Shown here: positions 24,148 through 30,980 of the stretch, piece by piece
Position numbering within the stretch: position 1 is the stretch's first letter
Layout: each line of letters begins with the position of its first letter
Assembly: GCA_947478975.1 (NCBI GenBank)
Contig: CANJYI010000001.1
Location: forward strand, 1-30,980
DNA: 30,980 nucleotides
Direction: 5' to 3'
From: Chthoniobacteraceae bacterium
Lineage (GTDB): Bacteria; Verrucomicrobiota; Verrucomicrobiia; Chthoniobacterales; Chthoniobacteraceae
Notes under the pieces: model-generated
What the model was told of the DNA's origin: nothing
What the model saw: only the letters and a program-made list of their open reading frames with translations
Databases searched by the model: none
Translations under genes and position numbers: made by a program

Positions 24148-25146
24148 ATGAGCCGGAATTTGCATGTCGCTGTCGTCGGGGCCTCGGGGGCCGTGGGTGT
24201 GGAAATCTTGAATGTTCTCGAACGCAGGAATTTTCCCGTCTCCAAGCTGTCTCTTTTGGCCTCTGCGCGTTCGGCTGGCAAACATTTGCCGTTCCGGGGG
24301 GAGCAAGTCTTGGTTGAGGAACTGCGGGAGGATTCCTTTGCTGGGGTGGATCTGGCGCTCTTCAGTGCGGGCGGTTCGATCTCAAAGGCATTCGCGCCCG
24401 CTGCGGTGCAGGCCGGGGCGGTGGTCGTGGACAACTCCAGTGCCTTCCGGATGGACGCGCACGTGCCGCTGGTGGTTCCCGAAGTCAACGCGGCCGACAT
24501 CGCCCTCAACCGTGGGATCATTGCCAACCCCAACTGCACGACGGCCATCACCTTGATGGCCCTTTGGCCGCTCCACCAGGCTTTCGGAGTGCGGCGCGTA
24601 TTTGCTTCCAGCTACCAGGCGGTCTCTGGCACCGGAGCCCAGGCCATTGAAGAGCTGCGCACCCAGGTGGATGCCACCGTAAACGGACGTCCCGTGGAGT
24701 CGCGCGTCTACCCGCACCAGATCGCTTTCAACGTCCTGCCGCACGTGGACGGGTTTCTGGATTCGGGCTACACCAAGGAGGAAATGAAGATGCAAAATGA
24801 AGGGCGCCGGATCATGCATCATCCCGGCTTTCTGGCATCCGTCACCTGCGTGCGGGTGCCCGTGTACCGCGCCCATTCGGTGGCCGTGAGCGCCGAGTTT
24901 GAGCGCCCCGTTTCCTTGGAGCAGGCGCGTGCCGTCCTTTCAAACTTTCCCGGTTTGCGCTTGGTGGATGATCCCAGCACCAACACCTATCCGTTGCCCT
25001 TGCAGGTCGCCGGCCATGATGACTGCCAGGTGGGCAGGCTCCGGCTGGACTGCGCGCTCGAAAACGGCCTGTCCTTCTGGGTGGTTGGGGATCAGCTCCT
25101 CAAAGGAGCCGCTCTGAACGCCGTTCAGATCGCAGAGCACATTTAA
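24148..25146 (+). CDS. asd: aspartate-semialdehyde dehydrogenase
   Basis: A 332-residue enzyme that reduces aspartyl phosphate to aspartate semialdehyde, the branch point to lysine/diaminopimelate, threonine and methionine. The NADP-binding GASGAVG lies at 11-17, DNSSAFRM at 95-102, and the catalytic cysteine in ANPNCTT (C130). A histidine (H243) in CVRVPVYRAHS is the likely second catalytic residue. Length is typical of bacterial Asd. It is monocistronic in appearance: a divergent L,D-transpeptidase gene upstream (diaminopimelate-related by theme only) and a convergent gene downstream. AGGT boxes lie close to the ATG. Confidence 0.97.
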   Translation: MSRNLHVAVVGASGAVGVEILNVLERRNFPVSKLSLLASARSAGKHLPFRGEQVLVEELREDSFAGVDLALFSAGGSISKAFAPAAVQAGAVVVDNSSAFRMDAHVPLVVPEVNAADIALNRGIIANPNCTTAITLMALWPLHQAFGVRRVFASSYQAVSGTGAQAIEELRTQVDATVNGRPVESRVYPHQIAFNVLPHVDGFLDSGYTKEEMKMQNEGRRIMHHPGFLASVTCVRVPVYRAHSVAVSAEFERPVSLEQARAVLSNFPGLRLVDDPSTNTYPLPLQVAGHDDCQVGRLRLDCALENGLSFWVVGDQLLKGAALNAVQIAEHI

Positions 25147-25393
25147 GACTAAACTCTTTTTACGCCATTGGAGGGCGTGTTCACGGGTGGGTGACTTTTC
25201 GCTGACTCCTTAGGGAACGGGAAGTGATCCGCAGATGACTCAGATGTTCACAGATGCTGGCTGCTGTTTATTCTCATCTGCTCAATCTGTGAAATATGCG
25301 GAGGTGTCTCTGCATGAGATATTTCTGATCTTCATTTAGAAGATCCGCGAGTTTGCGTTCCCGAACGCGGGTCTAATTGACCGGAAACTTCCC
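25147..25393. repeat. convergent intergenic region with inverted repeats
   Basis: No gene. A long imperfect inverted repeat runs from 25228-25256 to 25275-25302: the left arm contains three CAGATG units (232, 241, 251 relative to 25000), and the right arm CATCTG and AATCTG, ending in TGCGGA against the left TCCGCA. Two perfect hairpins follow: GATCTTC/GAAGATC (25327-25345, loop ATTTA) and GCGTTC/GAACGC (25355-25368). None has a strong T-tract. From memory, repeated CAGAT-type inverted elements are common between genes in Verrucomicrobia-like genomes; I cannot check this here. Confidence 0.65.
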
Positions 25394-26299
25394 CTAGCGC
25401 CAGAGCGCGGGCGGATAGGCGCCGCTGTTTGTGAGTGAGGCGATGCTCGCCTGAACCACCGGCTTGTCCTCGCGGTAGGTCACGCCAAACCAGGTGGAGT
25501 CCGTGGGCAGCACTTTGCAGCTGGCCTGCTTGCGCCGAACCAGTTCACCTACAGAGAGGGGAATGTAACATTCGCCCTTCAGTTCCGCGCCGTGTGCGGT
25601 CAAAAACTCCTCGAACAGACCGCCCAGTTGCTCAAAAAGGTGGGGCGAAAACCCCCACATATTCATCGAGACAGGTTCCAGTCCCGTCAGGGGCGACACG
25701 GTCCCATCCTCCTTGGTGTTGGAGACTCCGGAGGGGCCGGGGCCGATCTTGGTCATTTCCTCAATTTCGGTGAGGAATCCATGTGCGTCCGTCTTGCAGA
25801 CGCCGCGCGTCACGGTTCCGTGTTCGGAAAGGGTGTTTTTAAGAGTGAACCCCACCATGGAATATTCGTTGGAATCGTGCGGCAGGGACGAAAGGTAGTC
25901 GTGCAGCACCGCGAAGGAGGACCGGCCGTAGAAGTCATCGGCGTTGATGACCGCGAAAGGCTCCCTGACGACGTCCCGCGCGCAAAGAATCGCGTGCGTG
26001 GTGCCCCAGGGCTTTTCGCGGCCTTCGGGCACGCTGAAGCCGTCTGGGAGCTTGTCCAGAGTTTGGAACGCGTAATCCACTGCAATCCTGTCCGCAAACT
26101 TGGCGCCGACTCCGGTGCGGAAGGCTTCCTCGAAGTCGGGGCGGATAATGAAGACCACCTTGCCAAAGCCCGCCCGGAGCGCGTCAAAGACGGAGTAGTC
26201 GAGGATCGTTTCGCCCGAAGGGCCCATGGGGTCGATCTGCTTCAGGCCGCCGTATCGGCTGCCCATTCCGGCGGCCATCACAACAAGAGTCGGTTTCAT
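25394..26299 (-). CDS. sugar-phosphate nucleotidyltransferase-like protein
   Basis: A 301-residue Rossmann-type nucleotidyltransferase. It begins with VVMAAGMGSRYGGLKQ (6-21), the nucleotide-binding loop of sugar-1-phosphate nucleotidyltransferases. NADDFYG (119-125) supplies the metal-binding aspartates, and KPWGTTHAIL (96-105) resembles the base-contacting region. The enzyme would make an activated sugar such as dTDP- or UDP-glucose, but the specificity is not evident. Length is close to RmlA/GalU, without a left-handed helix domain. It stands alone between a convergent asd gene and the sulfur cluster stop at 26405 (105 bp upstream). The ATG has only a weak upstream purine box. Confidence 0.88.
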   Translation of the reverse strand: MKPTLVVMAAGMGSRYGGLKQIDPMGPSGETILDYSVFDALRAGFGKVVFIIRPDFEEAFRTGVGAKFADRIAVDYAFQTLDKLPDGFSVPEGREKPWGTTHAILCARDVVREPFAVINADDFYGRSSFAVLHDYLSSLPHDSNEYSMVGFTLKNTLSEHGTVTRGVCKTDAHGFLTEIEEMTKIGPGPSGVSNTKEDGTVSPLTGLEPVSMNMWGFSPHLFEQLGGLFEEFLTAHGAELKGECYIPLSVGELVRRKQASCKVLPTDSTWFGVTYREDKPVVQASIASLTNSGAYPPALWR

Positions 26300-26404
26300 A
26301 GTGGGGCAGATTCAAGCGGAGCGAGCCTCCGGAAGCAATGCGCAGAAAACGCATCGCCCCCTCAGGGCGCTCCTTTTTTGCCCCCCTTCCCAGCGCAAAA
26401 CGCC

Positions 26405-28066
26405 CTAGTGCGCGGGGACTCCCTCCAACGGCAATCCGTTGAGGCGCGCCTGCAAGAAGCCGCCCCTCAGGTTGCTCACCTTTTCAAACCCAAGCCCTTG
26501 GAGTGCACAGGTGGCCAGATAGCCGCGCTGACCTTTCTGGCAGTAGGCCACGATTTGCCGGTCCCGAGGCAGCTCTCCCGCCCGGCTTCGCAGTTCAAAA
26601 AGCGGGATCTGTAAAGCGCCCGCAAGCCTGCCCCAGGCCGCAATTTCATCCGGATCGCGCACATCCAGCAGCAGCTCGTTCGATGGCCGCCAGGATTCGG
26701 GCGCCACCGACTTGATGTCTCCCCGGGCAATGTGCCCCGCCACAAAGGCAGCGGTGTTCACCGGATCGTTGGCCGAACCAAAGGGCGGGGCGTAAGCCAG
26801 ATCCACCGATTCCAGATCGAACACGCTCATGCGCGCCGTGATTGCGGTCGCCAGAACATCCACCCGCTTGTCGATGCCCTTTTGACCCACGACCTGCGCG
26901 CCAAGAAGACGCCCCGTTCCCTCCTCGGCCACCAGCTTTATCAGCACCGGCGTGGCTCCCGGGTAGTAATGCGCATGGCTGGAGTCCCGCGTCAGGCTGG
27001 TGAAAAAACTAAATCCCGCGGCGGTGGCTTGTTTGGAGCTCAAGCCTGTAAATCCCGCGGTCATGTTCAAGATCCGTACGATCGAAGTGCCCAGCACTCC
27101 GGGAAAATTCAACCGGGCCCCCGCCGCATTGGCTCCCGCAATGCGGCCTTGCCGGTTGGCGGGGCCGGCGAGCGCGATGCGGGCCCGCGCGCCGCTGACA
27201 ACGTGGATCGTCTCGGCTGCGTCCCCCACCGCGTAGATGTCCGGGTCGGACGTTTCCATCCGGCCGTTGGTGCGCACTCCGCCGGTGGGACCAATCTCGA
27301 GACCCGCCTCCCGCGCCAACTCGACCTCGGCCCGCACTCCTGCGCTGAGCAACACCAAGTCGGCGGGCAGGTCCCCACCGTCCTCAAAATTCACCCCCTC
27401 CTTGCTGAAGCCGGTGACCTTGGCATTAAACCGGAACTCCAGCGCTCCAACCGGCAGCGACTCCTGGAGATGCAGGGCCATGTCCGGGTCCATGAGGGGC
27501 AGGATGTGGGGATTTTTTTCCACCAACGTCACATGCATTCCTCGGTGGATGAAGGCCTCCGCCATCTCCAGCCCGATGAATCCCCCTCCGATGACCACGG
27601 CACGCTGCGCCTTGCCCGTGTTGATGGCCTCCACGATCCGGTCCATGTCCGGAATGTCCCGCAGCGTGAACACATGGGGCAGATCCACTCCGGGCAGCGG
27701 CGGAATAAAGGGGCGCGCCCCCTGGCTAAGCACCAGTTTGTCATAACGCTCCTCCCGCTCGGCTCCATCGCCGCCGCGCACGGTGATGGTTTTTCGTTCC
27801 CTGTGGATGGCCAGCACTTCGTGCCCGGTGTGTGCGAAAATTTCAGACCGCGCCTTGAACCTCTCGGGGGTCATGACCACAAGCTGCTCGCGGTCGCTGA
27901 TTTCCCCGGCGATGTGGTAGGGGAGGCCGCAGTTGGCAAAAGAAATGTAGGGGCCCCGCTCAAAGACGTGAATCTCAGCAGACTCGTTCACCCGGCGGGC
28001 CTTGGCCGCCGCTGAAGCGCCCCCAGCCACCCCTCCGACGATCAATATACGCAGCTTCGGTCTCAT
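26405..28066 (-). CDS. CoA-disulfide reductase-type flavoprotein with C-terminal rhodanese domain
   Basis: A 553-residue protein. The start at 28066 is chosen because AGGAGG lies at 28073-28078 and the FAD motif VGGVAGGASAAAKARR begins at residue 10; a further 103 codons upstream are open but out of character. The active cysteine of the CoADR family is in SFANCGLPYH (C46). A second dinucleotide motif is VVIGGGFIGLEMAE (157-170). The C-terminal rhodanese domain (about 455-545) has LLDVRDPDE and the persulfide loop AYCQKGQRGY (C509). CoADR-RHD enzymes reduce CoA disulfides, CoA persulfides or polysulfides using NAD(P)H. The gene overlaps the preceding YgaP-like gene as ATGA, so the two are co-translated. 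Confidence 0.95.
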   Translation of the reverse strand: MRPKLRILIVGGVAGGASAAAKARRVNESAEIHVFERGPYISFANCGLPYHIAGEISDREQLVVMTPERFKARSEIFAHTGHEVLAIHRERKTITVRGGDGAEREERYDKLVLSQGARPFIPPLPGVDLPHVFTLRDIPDMDRIVEAINTGKAQRAVVIGGGFIGLEMAEAFIHRGMHVTLVEKNPHILPLMDPDMALHLQESLPVGALEFRFNAKVTGFSKEGVNFEDGGDLPADLVLLSAGVRAEVELAREAGLEIGPTGGVRTNGRMETSDPDIYAVGDAAETIHVVSGARARIALAGPANRQGRIAGANAAGARLNFPGVLGTSIVRILNMTAGFTGLSSKQATAAGFSFFTSLTRDSSHAHYYPGATPVLIKLVAEEGTGRLLGAQVVGQKGIDKRVDVLATAITARMSVFDLESVDLAYAPPFGSANDPVNTAAFVAGHIARGDIKSVAPESWRPSNELLLDVRDPDEIAAWGRLAGALQIPLFELRSRAGELPRDRQIVAYCQKGQRGYLATCALQGLGFEKVSNLRGGFLQARLNGLPLEGVPAH

Positions 28067-28692
28067 TGTTTGCCTCCTGCGGGTGCGCAGCACGAGGCGG
28101 GTGCAGTGCGCGCTCCGGCGAGCGCCGCTCCGCCTGCGGGACGGCGATTCCAGGGCATCCGTGCCAGAAGCAATGCAAGTCCGCAGTAACCAGTGGCGCC
28201 GGCAAAGACCAAGCCGGCCGACGTGAACAGCGGGATGAGAGCAAAGAGCGGGTGCTTCCAGATGGCTAGCGCCGCCCCGGTTCCGCTCACGAGTCCGATG
28301 ACTAGCTGCACCTGCCTCATCAGGGGGAGCACCGTTGAAGCGCCTTTCTCCACGGGCAACCCGGCGGCGGTCCAAGCTTCCAAGCCTCCCTCAACCACCG
28401 AGCAGGGAACCCCCTCCTTCGCCAAGAGCGCAGCCGCCCGCCCTGCACGACCGCCGGACTGGCAGAAAACATAGACCGGACCGCCGGCGTTTTTGTCCGC
28501 CCACTCAGAAGGAACCAGGGAGTCGAGCGGCTGCAAGACGGTCCCCGAAACATGCTGTGCCTCGTATTCCGCAGCCGAGCGCACGTCCAGAAGACGCGCC
28601 CCCCCGCCTTGGCGGAGCAGTGCCGCGAGGCGGGCCGGCTGGATTTTGCCGGGGGTCACGCAAACAGGAGGAGAAATTTCAGTGGCATTCAT
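28063..28692 (-). CDS. YgaP-like rhodanese fused to DUF2892 membrane domain
   Basis: A 209-residue protein. Residues 20-115 form a rhodanese domain with LLDVRSAAEYEAQHVSGT and the active-site loop VFCQSGGRAGR (C77). Residues 125-190 hold two membrane helices of DUF2892 and the family motif GYCGLALLLARMPWN. The C-terminus adds an Ala/Gly tail with a vicinal cysteine pair (C201, C202; PASCCAPAGG). E. coli YgaP is an inner-membrane sulfurtransferase of this layout. Its ATG at 28692 starts immediately beside an inverted-repeat operator, leaving no room for a Shine-Dalgarno sequence. The next gene, the CoADR-rhodanese, overlaps its stop by 4 bp. Confidence 0.93.
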   Translation of the reverse strand: MNATEISPPVCVTPGKIQPARLAALLRQGGGARLLDVRSAAEYEAQHVSGTVLQPLDSLVPSEWADKNAGGPVYVFCQSGGRAGRAAALLAKEGVPCSVVEGGLEAWTAAGLPVEKGASTVLPLMRQVQLVIGLVSGTGAALAIWKHPLFALIPLFTSAGLVFAGATGYCGLALLLARMPWNRRPAGGAALAGARTAPASCCAPAGGKQ

Positions 28693-28697
28693 GTTTG

Positions 28698-28719
28698 TGA
28701 ATATATAACTATTTATTCA
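28698..28719. promoter_or_regulatory. ArsR-type operator on a divergent promoter
   Basis: Inverted repeat TGAATATATA-AC-TATTTATTCA: 10-bp arms with one mismatch and a 2-bp centre, filling the 26-bp gap between the two divergent starts. The AT-rich TGAAT...ATTCA form is typical of ArsR-family operators. On the minus strand a strong promoter overlaps it: TTGACT (28722-28727) and TATATT (28700-28705) with a 16-bp spacer. The predicted start of transcription falls at or next to the ATG of the YgaP-like gene (28692), so its message would be nearly leaderless. Bound regulator would cover the spacer and the -10. Confidence 0.75.
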
Positions 28720-29051
28720 TGAGTCAACTCGAGATCCCGCACGGGCCTGCCCCCACAACTGAGCAACTCGACCAGATCGCCCTTTTGTTTAAAATGCTTG
28801 GCGAGCCCATGCGTCTGCGCATTTTGCAGGCCGTCTGCCATGCCCCCCGTTATGTGGGCGAAATCGTGGAGCTTACCGGAGCGACGCAGCCTAATGTTTC
28901 CAAGCACCTGGCCCTGCTGGTCTCCTCGGGCGTTTTGATGCGTCAGCGCGACGGACAGCGGGTGCGTTACGGGCTCAAAAACATGCTCGTCACCCGCCTG
29001 TGCGAAGCGGTGTGCGCCTCCCTGGAGACTCAAGAGGAACAGGTGGCCTGA
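28719..29051 (+). CDS. ArsR-family HTH regulator, possibly persulfide-sensing (BigR/YgaV-like)
   Basis: A 110-residue winged-helix protein. The N-terminal helix (LDQIALLFKMLGEPMRLRIL) leads to the HTH (VGEIVELTGATQPNVSKHLALL), and a beta wing follows (VLMRQRDGQRVRYGLKN). The ELCV(C)(D) metal loop of ArsR/SmtB is missing. Cysteines are at 40, 95 and 99; BigR, YgaV and SqrR use one cysteine in a comparable helix plus one near the C-terminus to sense persulfide. The gene faces the YgaP-like/CoADR pair, as ygaV faces or joins ygaP in other genomes, and sits beside its presumed operator. The promoter in its own direction is weak. Confidence 0.92.
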   Translation: MSQLEIPHGPAPTTEQLDQIALLFKMLGEPMRLRILQAVCHAPRYVGEIVELTGATQPNVSKHLALLVSSGVLMRQRDGQRVRYGLKNMLVTRLCEAVCASLETQEEQVA

Positions 29052-29099
29052 TTCACTGTCACTGTCCCGTTGCCCCTGTTCATGCGTGCCGCACGCGGA

Positions 29100-30980
29100 T
29101 CACCGCGCCTCTGCATGCTCGGGAATCGGGCCGCGGTAGGGAATCTGTGAAAAATCTGTCACCCCGATGATTTCCTTTGCGAACGCGCTGGCGGCTTCCT
29201 CTCCCGGGGTGTCCAGAGCCTGGTAAACACTCCAGCCAGTCTTTCGCTCGCCAAAAGGTTGCTCCGCAACGGGAAGGGTGCGCAGCCCCAAGAGCAGGCC
29301 GCCTTCATCCCGGGCGTCGATCCACCGGTGGTTGTGAAAGGCCTCAATCGTGGCGAGCGGCCGAATCTTGTGCCACGTGTAGACGAGCGCGGCGGCCTGG
29401 AGTTGTTGGGCCGCCGGGGAGTAGTCCTTTGTGTGGAACCCCTGTTCGGAGAGAAGCACGGTGCGGAGTTTCTCGCCCCTGTAAAGCAGCGCCTGGCGGT
29501 GCAGGTAGGCGTCCAGAACCTCGATGTTTTTTGGGGTGATGTAGGGCGAATCCAAGCTGAAGCACGGGCGTTTGTCGTTCCAGGCCGCGGCATGAAAGAG
29601 CCCCTCGGGGTAGGGGTGGTAGGCAACGCCCCATTCAAAATCCCCCTCCAGCCGCGAGTAGTCCGCGAGCCGGTCCAGCATCTCTCTCGGCCGGTAATGC
29701 TGGAGACTCCTGCCTTCGGGAGCGGTCCAGTGGTGCGTGAGCGAGATAAACACCTTGGCCGAGGGGTTGAATTGGCGCGCGCTCAGGTATGCCAGACGCA
29801 TCGAACGGACGTAGTGGTCCATGACGATGTCCATGGGCTGCTCCCCCATGTTGGTCCAGGCAAAGGCCTGGTCGACTTCGTTGTGAAGGATCCAGTGCGT
29901 GATGCTGCCTTGAGGCCCGCCGGCGTACCTCCTTGCGAGAAATGCGAGTGCCGCCCTGTAGGCGTGGACCCCCTCCGGCGTGGTCAGGTTGGGCATCGCA
30001 TAGATGCCCGGCGCGCTCGCCTCCGGATGGTTGAGCAGGCTCCGGTCCAGCGCGTTTTTGGGCATGCCCACCAGCAGGATTGCGGACACCTCTGCAAAGC
30101 TGCTGAAGAACGAAAGCGTCCGGTCCATTCCGGCGAGCGCGTTTTTTGCCACCGCGTAGTTGCGGCCCTCAAATTCGTAGGGAGTGGTGTCTGCCCCGGC
30201 GCTGCCGCGAAAGAACCCGTTCAGGACGATGTTGATGGTGACATGTTCGACACCAAGCTCCTGCAGCTCTCCTGCGACCGGGTTGAGGGTGACGCCGCCC
30301 ATTCCCTTTTTGGTTTTCCGCGTCTGCGGTGGCGGTCCGGAGATGGTTACGCTGGGAAGTTCTGTGGCGTGGCGCGCGTGCGAGGCGGGGGTCTCCACGC
30401 CGTGTTTTTTGCGGACGAGTTGCCAGCGCGAAAAGAGCCGGTCGCGGCCCGCGTCAGAGCGGGGAAGTGTCACACGAAAGGCGCCGCCGGGGCCCGTCTG
30501 GAAGGGAATGGTGTTGCTGCGAGGGCTGTCGCGCCACGGTTCCTCGTGCATCTGTAATTCAGCCAGCAGGAGTTCCGTTTCAGCCTCCGTCTGCACCCGT
30601 CCCTCGAGAGTAAGCAATTCGCCCTCGATCCGGACCGCTTCGATCCGTGCGGAAAACTCCCGCCCGAGGTATGCACGTATCGCAGAGGCATCGTTTTCTT
30701 TGCGTTCCTTCAGCGCCTGGGCATTTTCCGCAACCGCAATTTCCTCCGGGTTGAGTTCGCGAAAGTGCAGGTTGCGGAGTTGTAGCTGGACGCCTGGGGT
30801 GGAGCCGAAATCGAGGCGGAACTGGCGCGTCGGCCCGTCCCACTTAACGTCGGCAAGCGTCTTTAAGTTGAAAGCCGCGGGGCGCCAGGACTCGGCTGAG
30901 GCAAGGGGGCCGGTCTTGGCCGAGTGGCCTCCTCGAATGGGAGGTCCGAAGAAAACCTCGAAGTGATTGAGGCCGTCGGG
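29100..30980 (-). CDS. DUF5722-type glycoside-hydrolase-like protein (5' end beyond window)
   Basis: The frame is open without a stop from 29102 to the right edge, so the N-terminus lies outside; 626 residues are visible. A TTG at 30617 could be taken for a start, but the preceding sequence (GLNHFEVFFGPPIRGG ... VKWDGPTRQFRLDFGS...) is continuous and protein-like, with a beta-rich, carbohydrate-binding look. The C-terminal 400 residues resemble the DUF5722 family, with a TIM-barrel pattern. Candidate catalytic acids are the glutamate of WILHNEVDQAFAW and of LLSEQGFHTK, arranged as in GH clan A (acid/base NE and nucleophile E). The reaction is unknown. No signal peptide can be judged because the start is missing. 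It converges with the ArsR gene (48 bp), where GCGTG/CACGC (29084-29096) forms a small hairpin. Confidence 0.82.
   Translation of the reverse strand, partial: PDGLNHFEVFFGPPIRGGHSAKTGPLASAESWRPAAFNLKTLADVKWDGPTRQFRLDFGSTPGVQLQLRNLHFRELNPEEIAVAENAQALKERKENDASAIRAYLGREFSARIEAVRIEGELLTLEGRVQTEAETELLLAELQMHEEPWRDSPRSNTIPFQTGPGGAFRVTLPRSDAGRDRLFSRWQLVRKKHGVETPASHARHATELPSVTISGPPPQTRKTKKGMGGVTLNPVAGELQELGVEHVTINIVLNGFFRGSAGADTTPYEFEGRNYAVAKNALAGMDRTLSFFSSFAEVSAILLVGMPKNALDRSLLNHPEASAPGIYAMPNLTTPEGVHAYRAALAFLARRYAGGPQGSITHWILHNEVDQAFAWTNMGEQPMDIVMDHYVRSMRLAYLSARQFNPSAKVFISLTHHWTAPEGRSLQHYRPREMLDRLADYSRLEGDFEWGVAYHPYPEGLFHAAAWNDKRPCFSLDSPYITPKNIEVLDAYLHRQALLYRGEKLRTVLLSEQGFHTKDYSPAAQQLQAAALVYTWHKIRPLATIEAFHNHRWIDARDEGGLLLGLRTLPVAEQPFGERKTGWSVYQALDTPGEEAASAFAKEIIGVTDFSQIPYRGPIPEHAEAR

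Noticed and set aside
28067..28375. 103-residue N-terminal extension of the CoADR-rhodanese frame
   Set aside because: It overlaps the well-supported YgaP-like gene, is Arg/Ala/Ser-rich, and a strong AGGAGG box precedes the ATG at 28066.
30615..30617. TTG as start codon of the DUF5722-type protein
   Set aside because: The same frame stays open for 121 codons to the window edge with protein-like composition, so the gene is 5'-truncated by the window instead.
1..30980. CRISPR array, insertion sequence or phage integration site
   Set aside because: No regularly spaced direct repeats, transposase or integrase motifs, or att-like duplications at gene ends were seen.

Overview
The window looks like chromosomal DNA of a high-GC Gram-negative bacterium, most likely a member of the Verrucomicrobiota. 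This is inferred from gene content, not from a marker gene. The supporting features are a fused NuoE-NuoF subunit, a LolA-like sorting protein, a DUF5722-type glycosidase-like protein, outer-membrane style lipoproteins, and hairpin-rich intergenic spacers with repeated CAGATG motifs. There are no rRNA or tRNA genes, no CRISPR array, no insertion sequence and no phage gene that I could see.

Layout. Positions 1-37 may hold the last codons of a membrane protein. Positions 38-525 carry no gene but are packed with short perfect hairpins. From 526 to 15491 everything lies on the minus strand: an Uup-type ABC-F ATPase gene (526-2460), then, read in transcription order from 15491 down to 2700, a respiratory complex I operon: nuoD, a small lipoprotein, a fused nuoEF, nuoG, H, I, J, K, L, M and N. 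nuoA, nuoB and nuoC are missing and must be elsewhere if the complex is complete. Just upstream of nuoD is a perfect 18-bp palindrome matching the operator of Rex, the NADH/NAD+-sensing repressor.

The centre holds a Tat-exported metallophosphoesterase (plus strand), a cysteine desulfurase coupled to a SprT-type zinc protein, and a glycan cassette (GT2 glycosyltransferase, ArnT/PMT-type glycosyltransferase, PAP2 phosphatase). Next to these are a divergent LolA-like protein and an EamA transporter, then a 40-residue lipoprotein beside an L,D-transpeptidase, aspartate-semialdehyde dehydrogenase, and a sugar-nucleotide type nucleotidyltransferase.

The right end carries a compact reactive-sulfur module: a YgaP-like rhodanese/membrane protein, translationally coupled to a CoA-disulfide-reductase/rhodanese fusion, facing a divergent ArsR-family regulator. 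The 26-bp gap between them contains a near-perfect inverted repeat sitting on a strong promoter. The window closes inside a large DUF5722-type protein whose N-terminus lies beyond the right edge.

Most noteworthy points: the putative Rex operator in front of a nuoD-led complex I operon; loss of the conserved TM7 lysine in NuoM; the NuoEF fusion with a His-rich insert; a lipoprotein gene embedded in the nuo operon; the ArsR operator/leaderless promoter arrangement; the mini-lipoprotein next to an L,D-transpeptidase; and the hairpin array at the left edge.
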